This document shows, one piece after another, positions 34,647-43,071 of a stretch of DNA of 64,000 nt (the stretch's first letter is position 1; each line of letters starts with the position of its first letter). The stretch is from Kiloniellaceae bacterium (GTDB lineage: Bacteria > Pseudomonadota > Alphaproteobacteria > Kiloniellales > J153): positions 39,240 to 103,239 of the forward strand of contig JAJFGN010000030.1 in NCBI GenBank assembly GCA_021776115.1, written 5' to 3'. The position numbers and the translations under genes are program-made. The notes under the pieces are model-generated. The model was given only the letters and a program-made list of their open reading frames with translations, made no database searches and had not been told where the DNA came from.

Positions 34647-36041
34647 TCAGGCGTCGCGGGCCGGCGTGCCCGGCGCGCCCAGATCCCAAAATAGCCCGGT
34701 CATGATTTGCAGCGCCTCGAGCGAGGTGCCCTCGAGAATATGCTCGTCGGGCGCGTGCTGCGAGCAAGAGGCGTAGGAGTGCGGGACCCAGATGGTCGGC
34801 AGGCCGAGCACGTCGGCGAATACATCGTTGGGCAAGGAGCCGCCCAGGTTCGGCAGGACCGCCGCCGCCTTGCCCGTGGTCGCCTCGAGCGAGGCGACCG
34901 ACCAGCGCGCCCAGGGGTGATCGGGGTCCAGGCGGGTCGCGGCCATGACATCGGCACTCGGCACGATCTCGACCATCGAAAACCCGCGGGCGTCCAGATG
35001 CCGGCGCAGTCCGGGAATGAACGTCGAGGGATCGCTGGGCACGACGAAGCGTATGTGACAGTGCGCCGTGGCGCGCGGCGGCACCGCGTTGACCGGCTTT
35101 TCCGGATTGCCGGTCTTGAAGGCCAGAACCTCGAAGCTGTTCCAGGCGAAGACCTTCTCCGCCTCGCTCAAGTTAGGCTCGCCCCAGCCGGGATCGATCT
35201 CGGGTGCGTCTTCGCCGCCATCGATCTCCAGCGTCGCGACCGCTTGGCGCACCGAGTTGGGAATCGCGGGCGGACGCCATTCGGGCACCAGGATTTCGCC
35301 GGCCGCGCTGGTCAGGCTGGCGATGGCGTGGGCCAGAATAATCCCCGGGTTGGCCAGCAGTCCGCCCCAGTTGCCGGAGTGGTGGCCGCCGGCGCGCAAG
35401 TCCACCTTGAGATCGAAATTGAAGGCCCCGCGTGAGCCCATGAAGATGGTCGGACGATCGGGCGCCAGACGCGGCCCGTCGGACGCGATGAAGACATCGG
35501 CCGGGAATAGCTCTTTATGCGCCGTGCAAAACTCGCGCAGGCCCGGCGATCCGTTCTCCTCGCTGGTCTCGATCAGGAGCACCGGATTGAAGCCCAACGC
35601 GCCGCGTTCCTTCAGGACGCAAGCCAAGGCCGCGATATTGATCGAGTGCTGGCCCTTGTTGTCGGCCGTGCCGCGGCCGTACCAGCGGTTGCCGCGCTTG
35701 GTCAGAACCCAGGGGTTCAAACCCTCGCGCCATTGATCGTCGTAGCCGCGCACGACGTCGCCGTGGCCGTAACTCATGACGCTGGGCAGCGCGTCGCTCT
35801 CGTGCCGCCGGGCGACTAGGAACGGCCCGCCGCGCTCGATCGGATTGTCGAAGATCTCGCACCTGAAGCCCAGCGGCTCCAGCGTCGGTACCATCTCCTC
35901 GCGCAGATAGCGGTAAAGCTCCGGCTTCTGCGACGGCTCCTGACTTTCGGTATGAATCGCGACCCGGCGCGCCAGGTCGTCGAAGTAGCCGCCGCTGTCG
36001 AAGTAGTCGGTGGCGCGCGCAATCGCCCCGTCACGGGTCAT
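34647..36041 (-). CDS. M20 family metallopeptidase
   Basis: 464 aa, cytosolic zinc peptidase or deacylase of the ArgE/DapE/CPG2 superfamily. Metal and catalytic motifs: SYGHGDVVRGYDD with His and Asp, GRGTADNKGQHSINIAA, ETSEENGSPGLREF with the catalytic Glu, and ASDGPRLAPDRP. C-terminal WVPHSYASCSQHAPDEHI supplies the last His. GGGAGG lies before the ATG at 36041. It leads a two-gene unit with the amidase. Confidence 0.9.
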   Translation of the reverse strand: MTRDGAIARATDYFDSGGYFDDLARRVAIHTESQEPSQKPELYRYLREEMVPTLEPLGFRCEIFDNPIERGGPFLVARRHESDALPSVMSYGHGDVVRGYDDQWREGLNPWVLTKRGNRWYGRGTADNKGQHSINIAALACVLKERGALGFNPVLLIETSEENGSPGLREFCTAHKELFPADVFIASDGPRLAPDRPTIFMGSRGAFNFDLKVDLRAGGHHSGNWGGLLANPGIILAHAIASLTSAAGEILVPEWRPPAIPNSVRQAVATLEIDGGEDAPEIDPGWGEPNLSEAEKVFAWNSFEVLAFKTGNPEKPVNAVPPRATAHCHIRFVVPSDPSTFIPGLRRHLDARGFSMVEIVPSADVMAATRLDPDHPWARWSVASLEATTGKAAAVLPNLGGSLPNDVFADVLGLPTIWVPHSYASCSQHAPDEHILEGTSLEALQIMTGLFWDLGAPGTPARDA

Positions 36042-36521
36042 GTGACCAGCCTCCCTTTACGTTCGATCGTTCTTGGCGCCCCGCCCTCGCGAAAACAGGC
36101 ACGCGCTTGATCTTCCAGCCATTTCACCGAAAAGCCGAAGGTAAGGCAAGGCGCGGCGGCGCGGTTTGAATTCCCGCGGGACCGATACCCGAAGCGCATT
36201 CCTTGCAGCTATGGGATCAGAGGAAGAACCACAGCAAGAGGAGCAAACCGACAGCGGCGATGAAAGCGAGCCCGAACTGGTTCCAGACAGTCAGTTCGCC
36301 CCAGTAGTCCAGCAGTCTGACGAAGAGCGTTCTCATACAAGTCCAATCCGGCATTCCGGTTCGACACTGGTTCCACCGCTCATTCTGCCTAAATGGCGCT
36401 TGGCATACAACAACCAGCACCAGTGTCATGCATTTCCGTCCGGCAAGGCGCGCATTCGCCCCAGGGCTCTTACGACCCCTGCAGTCTCGACAGGCGGTTG
36501 GGGGATGGGCGATAAACAGGT
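36042..36521. other. Intergenic region with one doubtful small frame
   Basis: 480 bp between divergent units. The only item of interest is a 39-codon minus-strand frame at 36217-36336 with a predicted membrane segment. Apart from that I see no repeat, hairpin or gene. Confidence 0.5.
36217..36336 (-). CDS. Possible small membrane protein
   Basis: 39-codon frame starting MRTLFVRLLDYWGEL and ending in a single membrane segment GLAFIAAVGLLLLLW. A weak GGA lies about eight bases before the ATG. No family is recognised and the longer upstream frame is unconvincing. Reported as a candidate only. Confidence 0.25.
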   Translation of the reverse strand: MRTLFVRLLDYWGELTVWNQFGLAFIAAVGLLLLLWFFL

Positions 36522-37634
36522 ATGGGCGAAACCGAATTCGCGGTGATCGGCGGCGGCTTGGTCGGCATGGCCGTGGCCTTCGGCCTGCAGCGTGAGGGCC
36601 GCCGGGTCACGGTGTTTGACGAGGGCGATGTCGCGTATCGGGCCTCGCGTGGCAACTTCGGCCTGGTCTGGGTTCAGGGCAAAGGCGTCGGGATGCCGGA
36701 TTACGCCCGCTGGAGCCGTCTTTCGGCCGCGCTTTGGCCCGAGCTGGCCGCCGAGCTTCAAGAAGACACCGGGCTGGACCTGGAGCTGCGTCAGCCGGGC
36801 GGCTTCGATATCTGCCTGACGGAGGAAGGCCTTGCGGCGGCGGCGGCGCGCTTGGACACCTTACACACGCAACTGGACGGCGACTATCCCTTCGAGGTAC
36901 TGGGCCACAACCGCCTGCGCGAGATGCTGCCCGCCATCGGACCCCAGGTCGCCGGGGCGATCTACGGCCCGGAGGACGGGCATACCAATCCCTTGGTTCT
37001 CCTGCGTGCGCTGACCACCGCCTTCACACGGCGCGGCGGCGCAATAGAAAACGGCGCGCCGGTGCGCGACATCGAGCCGCAATCTTCCGGGTTCCGGATT
37101 GGTTCGGATCCGGGCTGGCGGGCCGAAAAGGTCGTCCTCTGCGCCGGACTGGGAAATGCCCAGCTTGCACCCATGGTCGGCATGCACGCACCGGTTAAAC
37201 CGAACCGGGGCCAGGTTCTGATTTGCGAAAGGGTCAAACCCTTCCTGCCCTACCCGACCGCGCAAATTCGCCAGGTCGGTGAAGGCGCCGTGCAAATCGG
37301 CGATTCGAAGGAAGACGTCGGCTTCGACGATGGAACCACGCCGCAGGTCATGGCCGCCATCGCCAAGCGGGCGGTGCGGATCTTTCCCTTGTTGGAAAAC
37401 TTGCGCGTCGTGCGTGCCTGGGGCGCCTTGCGGGTGATGAGCCCGGACGGCCACCCGATCTACGATCAATCGCGCCGCCATCCCGGCGCTTACCTGGTTA
37501 CCTGCCACAGCGGTGTCACCCTGGCCGCGAGTCACGCCTTGCGCCTCGCCCCTTGGATCGCCGGCGGTGCCCCGCCGGTGCCTTACCTGGAGACTTTCGG
37601 TGCCGAACGATTCGCGGTTTCGCCGCCTGCCTGA
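36522..37634 (+). CDS. FAD-dependent oxidoreductase, HcnC / D-hydroxyproline dehydrogenase beta-like subunit
   Basis: 370 aa DadA/glycine-oxidase-type flavoprotein. FAD motif FAVIGGGLVGMAVAFGLQREG (6-26), then RGNFGLVWVQGKG and the C-terminal GALRVMSPDGHPIYD and CHSGVTLAASHALRL. It is the substrate-oxidising subunit of multi-component amine or amino-acid dehydrogenases of the HcnABC, opine oxidase and D-hydroxyproline dehydrogenase type. The next two genes encode the 2Fe-2S and second flavin subunits and overlap in sequence. Likely membrane-associated by partners. Substrate open: glycine, opine or D-hydroxyproline-like. Confidence 0.85.
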   Translation: MGETEFAVIGGGLVGMAVAFGLQREGRRVTVFDEGDVAYRASRGNFGLVWVQGKGVGMPDYARWSRLSAALWPELAAELQEDTGLDLELRQPGGFDICLTEEGLAAAAARLDTLHTQLDGDYPFEVLGHNRLREMLPAIGPQVAGAIYGPEDGHTNPLVLLRALTTAFTRRGGAIENGAPVRDIEPQSSGFRIGSDPGWRAEKVVLCAGLGNAQLAPMVGMHAPVKPNRGQVLICERVKPFLPYPTAQIRQVGEGAVQIGDSKEDVGFDDGTTPQVMAAIAKRAVRIFPLLENLRVVRAWGALRVMSPDGHPIYDQSRRHPGAYLVTCHSGVTLAASHALRLAPWIAGGAPPVPYLETFGAERFAVSPPA

Positions 37635-37938
37635 TCCCGGCCGCCGCGCGGTCGCGATCGTTTTCGACGGCCGTGCGGTCCAAGCGCGCGAAGGCGACAG
37701 TGTCGCCGCCGCGATACTGGCGGCTGGCATCGCCGTCACGCGCCGCACGCCGGTCAGCGGCGCGCCCCGGGGACCCTATTGCATGATGGGTGTCTGCTTC
37801 GATTGTTTGGTGGAGATCGATGGGATGCCGAACTGCCAAGCCTGCATGGTGGAGGTGCGCGAGGGCATGCGCGTGCGGCTCATGGCGGGCGCGCGCGGCC
37901 CAGGCGCCGATCTCCAAGGAAGCAAGGCCGATGACTGA
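37600..37938 (+). CDS. 2Fe-2S ferredoxin-like subunit, HcnA-like
   Basis: 112 aa. The GTG at 37600 is chosen because CTGGAG lies eight bases upstream, and it overlaps the previous gene by 35 bp. Cluster ligands are Cys61, Cys66, Cys69 and Cys82 in GPYCMMGVCFDCLVEIDG and the following ACMVEV (Cys79 is extra). The N-terminus carries the VFDGRAVQAREGDSVAAAIL ferredoxin fold. It bridges electrons between the two flavin subunits of the flanking genes. An open frame further upstream (37513) is a read-through of the previous gene. Confidence 0.87.
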   Translation: MPNDSRFRRLPDPGRRAVAIVFDGRAVQAREGDSVAAAILAAGIAVTRRTPVSGAPRGPYCMMGVCFDCLVEIDGMPNCQACMVEVREGMRVRLMAGARGPGADLQGSKADD

Positions 37939-39319
37939 GCGTGTCCCCTTGGTCGTAATCGGCGCCGGGCCGGCCGGTCTGAGTGCGGCGGCCGAGGCCA
38001 CGGCGGCGGGGGTCGAGACCCTCCTGCTCGACGAGCAAGCCGTTCCCGGTGGACAAATCTATCGCGCCGTCGGGCGGGCGAACCCGGATCGCCGGACGAT
38101 CCTGGGCGCCGATTACGCGGACGGAGCGGGGCTGCTGCCCGTGCTGAAGAGCAGCCAGCTCGATTACCGGCCCGGCGCGAGCGTCTGGCAGGTTACGCCC
38201 GAGCGCGAGGTTTTCTATACCGTGGCCGGAAAGGCCACCGCAGTTCGCGCCGCTCGCATGGTCTTGGCAACCGGCGCGATGGAACGGCCCATGCCCTTTC
38301 CCGGCTGGACCCTGCCCGGCGTCATGAGTGCGGGGGCCGCGCAAATTCTATTGAAATCGAGCGGCCTGGTCCCGGACGGCGAGGTCGTGCTCGCGGGCAG
38401 CGGTCCCCTGCTCTTTTTAATCGCCAACCAAATCCTGAACGCCGGAGGGCGAATCGCCGGCTTGGTGGAAACCACGCCGCGCGGCAATCTGGCGCGCGCC
38501 TTGCCGTATCTTCCCGGACTATTGCGCCTCCCCGCTTATTTGGGCAAAGGGCTCGCCCTTCTCGCCCGCCTGCGCCGGGCCAAGGTGCCGTACTTCAGGG
38601 GTGCGCGCGACTTGACCGCGCATGGCGGCACCCAAGTCGAGGCCCTGCGTTTCACCGCCGGCGGCCGCACGCACGAGCTGCCGTGCCAGATCTTACTGTT
38701 GCATCAAGGCGTGGCACCGAACGTGCAGATCACGCGCGCGCTCGGTCTCACGCACGACTGGGACGCCGTGCCACGGTGTTGGCGGCCGCGCCTGGATGCT
38801 TGGGGCGGCACCGAGCTTGAGGGCATCGCGGTCGCGGGCGACGGCGGCGGTATCCTCGGCGCGGCAGCCTCGGCGCACCAGGGGCGCCTGGCCGGACTTC
38901 AGGCCGCGTGCCGGCTGGGCAAGCTAAATGAAGCGGAGCGGGATGCGCGCACCGGCGCGCACCGGCGCGCCTTGTCCGCGCAACGCGCCGCGCGGCCTTT
39001 TCTCGATCGCTTGTACCGTCCGGCGGGGGCGTTCCTGGACCCACCCGGCGAAACCATCGTGTGCCGGTGCGAGGAGGTGACGGCGGCGCAAATTCGCGGC
39101 TTTGTCGGGCTCGGCTGCCTGGGCCCCAACCAAGCCAAGGCTTTCGGGCGCGCCGGCATGGGGCCGTGCCAGGGGCGGCTTTGCGGTCTCACGGTGTCGG
39201 AGATCATGGCCCGGACACGCGGTGTCGGCGTGCAAGATGTCGGTGCCTATCGCGTTCGCCCGCCGATCAAGCCCGTGACCTTGGCGGAACTCGCCGCCAT
39301 GGACGAGGACGATGGCTGA
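37931..39319 (+). CDS. FAD/NAD(P)-binding oxidoreductase with C-terminal BFD-like 2Fe-2S domain, HcnB-like
   Basis: 462 aa second flavin subunit. FAD motif VVIGAGPAGLSAAAEATAAG (8-27), then DEQAVPGGQIYRAVGR and GWTLPGVMSAGAAQILLKS; a C-terminal BFD-like cluster motif CRCEEVTAAQIR near residue 376 with GPCQGRLCG later. This layout matches HcnB and D-hydroxyproline dehydrogenase alpha subunits. The ATG overlaps the preceding gene by eight bases. The three genes make one complex that feeds electrons to the quinone pool. Confidence 0.87.
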   Translation: MTERVPLVVIGAGPAGLSAAAEATAAGVETLLLDEQAVPGGQIYRAVGRANPDRRTILGADYADGAGLLPVLKSSQLDYRPGASVWQVTPEREVFYTVAGKATAVRAARMVLATGAMERPMPFPGWTLPGVMSAGAAQILLKSSGLVPDGEVVLAGSGPLLFLIANQILNAGGRIAGLVETTPRGNLARALPYLPGLLRLPAYLGKGLALLARLRRAKVPYFRGARDLTAHGGTQVEALRFTAGGRTHELPCQILLLHQGVAPNVQITRALGLTHDWDAVPRCWRPRLDAWGGTELEGIAVAGDGGGILGAAASAHQGRLAGLQAACRLGKLNEAERDARTGAHRRALSAQRAARPFLDRLYRPAGAFLDPPGETIVCRCEEVTAAQIRGFVGLGCLGPNQAKAFGRAGMGPCQGRLCGLTVSEIMARTRGVGVQDVGAYRVRPPIKPVTLAELAAMDEDDG

Positions 39320-39388
39320 CCGGGGTGGCATAATTTCTTAGAATATGACGTAATTGCTTAGTCAATAAGCTCTTCATGGGAGGTCACA

Positions 39389-40393
39389 ATGAAATTAGGA
39401 CATAAACTGTTCGCCCTGGCGCTGGCCGGGGCAGTAAGCCTTGGCACGGCGGCGCAAGCCCAGGAAATGAAGTTCTTCCGCATCGGCACGGGCAGCGCCG
39501 GCGGCACCTATTTCCCGATCGGCGGCTTGATCGCCAACGCATTGTCCAACCCGCCCGGCGCGCGCCCTTGCGACAAGGGTGGCAGTTGCGGCGTGCCCGA
39601 CCTGGTCGCGATCGCGGTTTCGACCAACGCCTCTGTCGCCAATGTGAACGCGATACAAGCCGGTCAATTGGAAGCCGGCCTATCCGGCGCCGCTACGATT
39701 TTCGAATCTTACAATGGCGTCGGTAAATTCGAGGGAAACAAGAAGGATAAAATACGGGTTATCGCCAACCTGTTTCCCGAGGACATGCACCTGGTCTTGC
39801 CAAAAGGCGGATCTCTCGCCTCGCTTGAGGCGCTGAAGGGTAAACGTGTCGGTATCGCCCAAGCCGGTTCCGGAACCCAAGTCGCGGTCTTGCGCATCCT
39901 AGAGCGTTACGGAATTGCGAGAGACGGCATTGACGCAGCGGAACTTAACAATACGCAAAGCGCGCAGCGTATCGCGGATGGGCAACTCGATGCCTATTTC
40001 TATGCCATGGGAACGCCATCGGCCGCGCTGATTCAGCTTGGCTCGACCAAGGGTTTCGAGCTCTATAAGTTTACAGTCGCCGAGCAGGAGGCGATTAACA
40101 AAATCATTCCCTTCTATGTCGAATCCAAAATTTCGGCCGGAACCTATGAAGGGGTGAATTACGATGTGCCGACAATCGCAGTAAACGGCCAACTGGTAAC
40201 CAGTGCCGATCAGCCTGACGACCTGATTTACGAAATTACCAAGGCATTGTGGAACAAGAACACCCGCAAGCTGCTCGACAACGGTCACTCGAAGGGCAAG
40301 GTCATTCGATTGGAAACCGCGCTCAAGGGCGTACTCACCCCGCTGCATCCGGGCGCCGAGCGTTTTTACAAGGAGCAAGGACTCCTGAAATAG
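39389..40393 (+). CDS. TAXI family TRAP transporter solute-binding protein
   Basis: 334 aa periplasmic receptor. Sec signal peptide at residues 1-24 (FALALAGAVSLGTAAQA). The TAXI motif appears as FFRIGTGSAGGTYFPIGGLIANALS, and NPPGARPCDKGGSCGVPDLV, KGKRVGIAQAGSGTQVAVLRIL are typical; GGGAGG precedes the ATG. TAXI receptors bind small carboxylates or amino acids. The TRAP permease follows after a strong hairpin. Located directly behind the HcnABC-like genes, it may import their substrate. Confidence 0.93.
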   Translation: MKLGHKLFALALAGAVSLGTAAQAQEMKFFRIGTGSAGGTYFPIGGLIANALSNPPGARPCDKGGSCGVPDLVAIAVSTNASVANVNAIQAGQLEAGLSGAATIFESYNGVGKFEGNKKDKIRVIANLFPEDMHLVLPKGGSLASLEALKGKRVGIAQAGSGTQVAVLRILERYGIARDGIDAAELNNTQSAQRIADGQLDAYFYAMGTPSAALIQLGSTKGFELYKFTVAEQEAINKIIPFYVESKISAGTYEGVNYDVPTIAVNGQLVTSADQPDDLIYEITKALWNKNTRKLLDNGHSKGKVIRLETALKGVLTPLHPGAERFYKEQGLLK

Positions 40394-40427
40394 CGCCCGT
40401 CTTGCGACGCAATGCATAGCGTGAACG

Positions 40428-40461
40428 ACGCGGGGGAGATGGTTCGCCACCTCCCCCGCGT
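40428..40461 (+). terminator. Strong stem-loop between TAXI receptor and TRAP permease genes
   Basis: ACGCGGGGGAG (40428-40438) and CTCCCCCGCGT (40451-40461) form a perfect 11-bp stem. Inside, TGG and CCA close a TTCG loop. It starts 34 bases after the receptor stop. No long T-run follows, so it probably reduces rather than stops read-through, favouring receptor over permease. Confidence 0.75.
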
Positions 40462-40518
40462 TAATGCTTGCTCTGGGTTGGCGCACGGCCGGCCCGCCAG
40501 CGACGGAGCTGCGTGACC

Positions 40519-42597
40519 ATGGCCAAATACGACGTCAAACACGCCGAGGAACTGGAAAAGAAGTACGACACGGCTCTCCAGACCCGGCCGGTCGGTCCGT
40601 ATCTCGCGAAATTCGTTGTGTCCTTTTCCGTCGTCTTCGCGGCTTATCATTACATCACCGCCGGCATCGGCGTACCCGTGGACTACTGGCACATGGGTAT
40701 CCACATGTCTGGCGTCATCTTCTTGGTCTTCGTCGGCTTCGCGGCGCGGCCCGGACTTTCTTCTCCCGACCTACCCAGAAAAGCCTGGTGGCGCATCGCG
40801 AACGTGCCGCTGTACGACTGGCTATTCATCGCAGCCGGAATTTTCACGGCGCTTTATATCGGCATGACCTGGCATGGCGCCAATATCTCGTTCCTTGGTT
40901 TGGAGTTGATTCTGCAAGACCAGTCGATGCGCCAGGGAAACCCCGCGCCCATCGACGTGGTGATGGGCACAATTCTGATTGTGGTCTTGTTGGAGGCGGT
41001 GCGGCGGACGCTAGGAATCGTGGTGCCGATCATCATCTTGGTCTTTACCGCCTACGCCATTTTCGGCCCCTACATTCCGGTCGATCTTCTGCGGCATCCC
41101 GGCGTCAATTGGACCCAGTACATCAACAATATGTACTTCCCGTCCGAAGGTATCTTCGGCGTCACGCTGTGGATCGTTTCGACCGTGGTCTTTCACTTCG
41201 TTCTGTTCGGCGTGCTCGCGCAGCGCATGGGCCTCGGCCAGTTCTTCGTCGATGTGGCGACCGTCGCCGCCGGGCGCTACACGGGCGGCCTAGCCAAGGT
41301 CAGCGTCGTCTCTTCGGCCTTCTTCGGCACCATCTCCGGCTCATCGATCGCCAACACGGTCTCGACCGGATCGCTGACGATTCCGAACATGAAGCGCATG
41401 GGTTATCCCGGTCACCTGGCTGGCGGGGTCGAGGCGGCGGCCAGTGCCGGCGGCCAGATCACCCCACCCATTATGGGCGCCGCCGCCTTCATCATGGCGG
41501 AGTTCTTGGAGGTTCCCTACACAACCATTGTCATCGCGGCGATCGTGCCGGCGGCGATGCATTACCTCGGCGTCATGTCGATCGTGCACTTTCATGCCAA
41601 GCGGCTTGGCCTGCACGGCGTGGCGGAGGAGGATATTCCGAAACTTTGGGCGGTCCTGAAACAGGGTTGGCCGACCGCCGTGCCGCTGGTCGTTTTGATC
41701 TACGTGCTGTTCTCAGGCTACTCGCCGTTCATGGCCGCCTTCTGGGGCATCACCTCGGCGCTGGCGATCGGATTCCTCAATCCGCGCCAAAGGATCACGA
41801 TCGGCGACGTCATCGATGCTTGTGCCACCGGTGTGAAGTACGCCCTAGCCGTGGGCGCGGTCGGCGCGGCGATCGGCATCATTGTCGGGGTGGTCAATAC
41901 GACAGGGCTGGGATTCCGCCTGGGCTTTCTGGTTACCAACGGCGCGCAAACCCTCGCCGAGGCCATTCATCCAGCGATCGCGCTGATACCCTTCAGCGAC
42001 TTCTCGGTGGCGAGCGTCACGCTCTTCATTTCCCTGGTGCTGATCGCGATCACCTGTATCTTGATGGGTGCCGGGCTTCCGACCACGGCGCTCTATATCA
42101 TGCTGGTGACCGTCGCTCAGCCGGCGCTTGCGAGCCTGGGCGTGCCGGCGCTCGCCTCGCATTTTTTCGTGCTCTACTACGGGGTGATATCGGAAATCAC
42201 GCCGCCGGTTTGCGCCTCGGCCTATGCGGCGGCCGGTATCGCCGGCTCCAATCCGTTCCGGACCGGGATTTCCGCGTTTTCCTTCGGCATCGCCAAGCTG
42301 ATGGTGCCGATGGTCTTCGTCTATTCGCCCTCAATGCTGATCGTGATCGAAGGCTACTTCACTTGGCCCGATTTCCTGACCACCGTGACGACCACCGCCT
42401 TGGGCGTCTTCATGGTGGCGATCGCGGTGACCGGCTACGTGGTGAGACCCATGCCCGCGGCGTTTCGCGTGTCGATCGCGTTTGCCGGGGTCTTCATGCT
42501 CGCGCCGGGCCTGGAAAGCGATCTTTGGTCGCTCTTGTTCCTAGCGCCGGCCGTGGCACAGCAAGTCATCGCGACTCGCCGGAGCGCCCCCGCTTAG
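40519..42597 (+). CDS. TRAP transporter permease, fused small and large subunits (DctQM, TAXI type)
   Basis: 692 aa integral membrane protein driven by sodium or proton gradients. The ATG at 40519 is chosen with GGAG ten bases upstream; the frame extends to 40468 without support. Residues 1-180 hold the DctQ-like segment, the remainder the DctM core with GTISGSSIANTVSTGSLTIP and ASAGGQITPPIMGAAAFIMAEFL. The C-terminal helices end near residue 690. It works with the TAXI receptor upstream. A long overlapping frame at 40464-42656 is an artefact. Confidence 0.93.
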   Translation: MAKYDVKHAEELEKKYDTALQTRPVGPYLAKFVVSFSVVFAAYHYITAGIGVPVDYWHMGIHMSGVIFLVFVGFAARPGLSSPDLPRKAWWRIANVPLYDWLFIAAGIFTALYIGMTWHGANISFLGLELILQDQSMRQGNPAPIDVVMGTILIVVLLEAVRRTLGIVVPIIILVFTAYAIFGPYIPVDLLRHPGVNWTQYINNMYFPSEGIFGVTLWIVSTVVFHFVLFGVLAQRMGLGQFFVDVATVAAGRYTGGLAKVSVVSSAFFGTISGSSIANTVSTGSLTIPNMKRMGYPGHLAGGVEAAASAGGQITPPIMGAAAFIMAEFLEVPYTTIVIAAIVPAAMHYLGVMSIVHFHAKRLGLHGVAEEDIPKLWAVLKQGWPTAVPLVVLIYVLFSGYSPFMAAFWGITSALAIGFLNPRQRITIGDVIDACATGVKYALAVGAVGAAIGIIVGVVNTTGLGFRLGFLVTNGAQTLAEAIHPAIALIPFSDFSVASVTLFISLVLIAITCILMGAGLPTTALYIMLVTVAQPALASLGVPALASHFFVLYYGVISEITPPVCASAYAAAGIAGSNPFRTGISAFSFGIAKLMVPMVFVYSPSMLIVIEGYFTWPDFLTTVTTTALGVFMVAIAVTGYVVRPMPAAFRVSIAFAGVFMLAPGLESDLWSLLFLAPAVAQQVIATRRSAPA

Positions 42598-42600
42598 GGC

Positions 42601-42945
42601 CTATTGCGCACAATCGACACAACGTTCCGTCGCGGGGTCGATCTCGAGACGCTTGAGCGGGATGTCCTCGTCGCAGGACGTGCAGTAGCCGTAGTCGCCC
42701 GCGTCGAGACGCTTCAGCGCCGCCTCGATGCGTTGCAGCCGGCCCCGCCGGCGCACCTCCACGGCCTGCGCCATGGCCTGAACCTGCATGGCGTCCATAC
42801 GTGACAAGCGGCCAACGCTTTGCTGGTCCAGCTCCACCGGCCGGCGCTCCTCGACGGTGCTCTCGCTGGCCTCAAGCAAACCGGCGCGCTCCGCCTCCAG
42901 AAGCCGTCTGAGGGCCTTGAGGTCGGGTTTCTTGCGTGCAGCCAT
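42601..42945 (-). CDS. TraR/DksA family zinc-finger protein
   Basis: 114 aa from the ATG at 42945, with GGAGGG nine bases upstream. Coiled-coil N-terminal region with ALRRLLEAERAGLLEA. The C-terminal zinc finger is YCTSCDEDIPLKRLEI then RCVDCAQ (four Cys). DksA proteins act on RNA polymerase during the stringent response; this one lacks the long N-terminal helix of full DksA, so it is a DksA-like paralogue. Stop lies three bases from the TRAP permease stop on the other strand. Confidence 0.87.
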   Translation of the reverse strand: MAARKKPDLKALRRLLEAERAGLLEASESTVEERRPVELDQQSVGRLSRMDAMQVQAMAQAVEVRRRGRLQRIEAALKRLDAGDYGYCTSCDEDIPLKRLEIDPATERCVDCAQ

Positions 42946-43071
42946 GGCGGCAAGCCCTCCATTTTCGGCGACCAAACCCAGGATAGCAGCATTTTCCGGC
43001 TCTCACCTAATAACGCGGCAGCTCATGGTCAGGCTTGCTCCGCGGCCCTCAGCACTCTAAATGCCCGGATC

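Noticed and set aside
39350..39366. ATTG-N6-CAAT inverted repeat before the TAXI receptor as an FNR box
   Set aside because: The half-site spacing is two bases too short for TTGA-N6-TCAA.
40464..42656. 730-codon plus-strand frame overlapping the TRAP permease
   Set aside because: It is out of frame with the permease, Arg- and His-rich, and has no motifs; the permease frame has the TRAP signatures.
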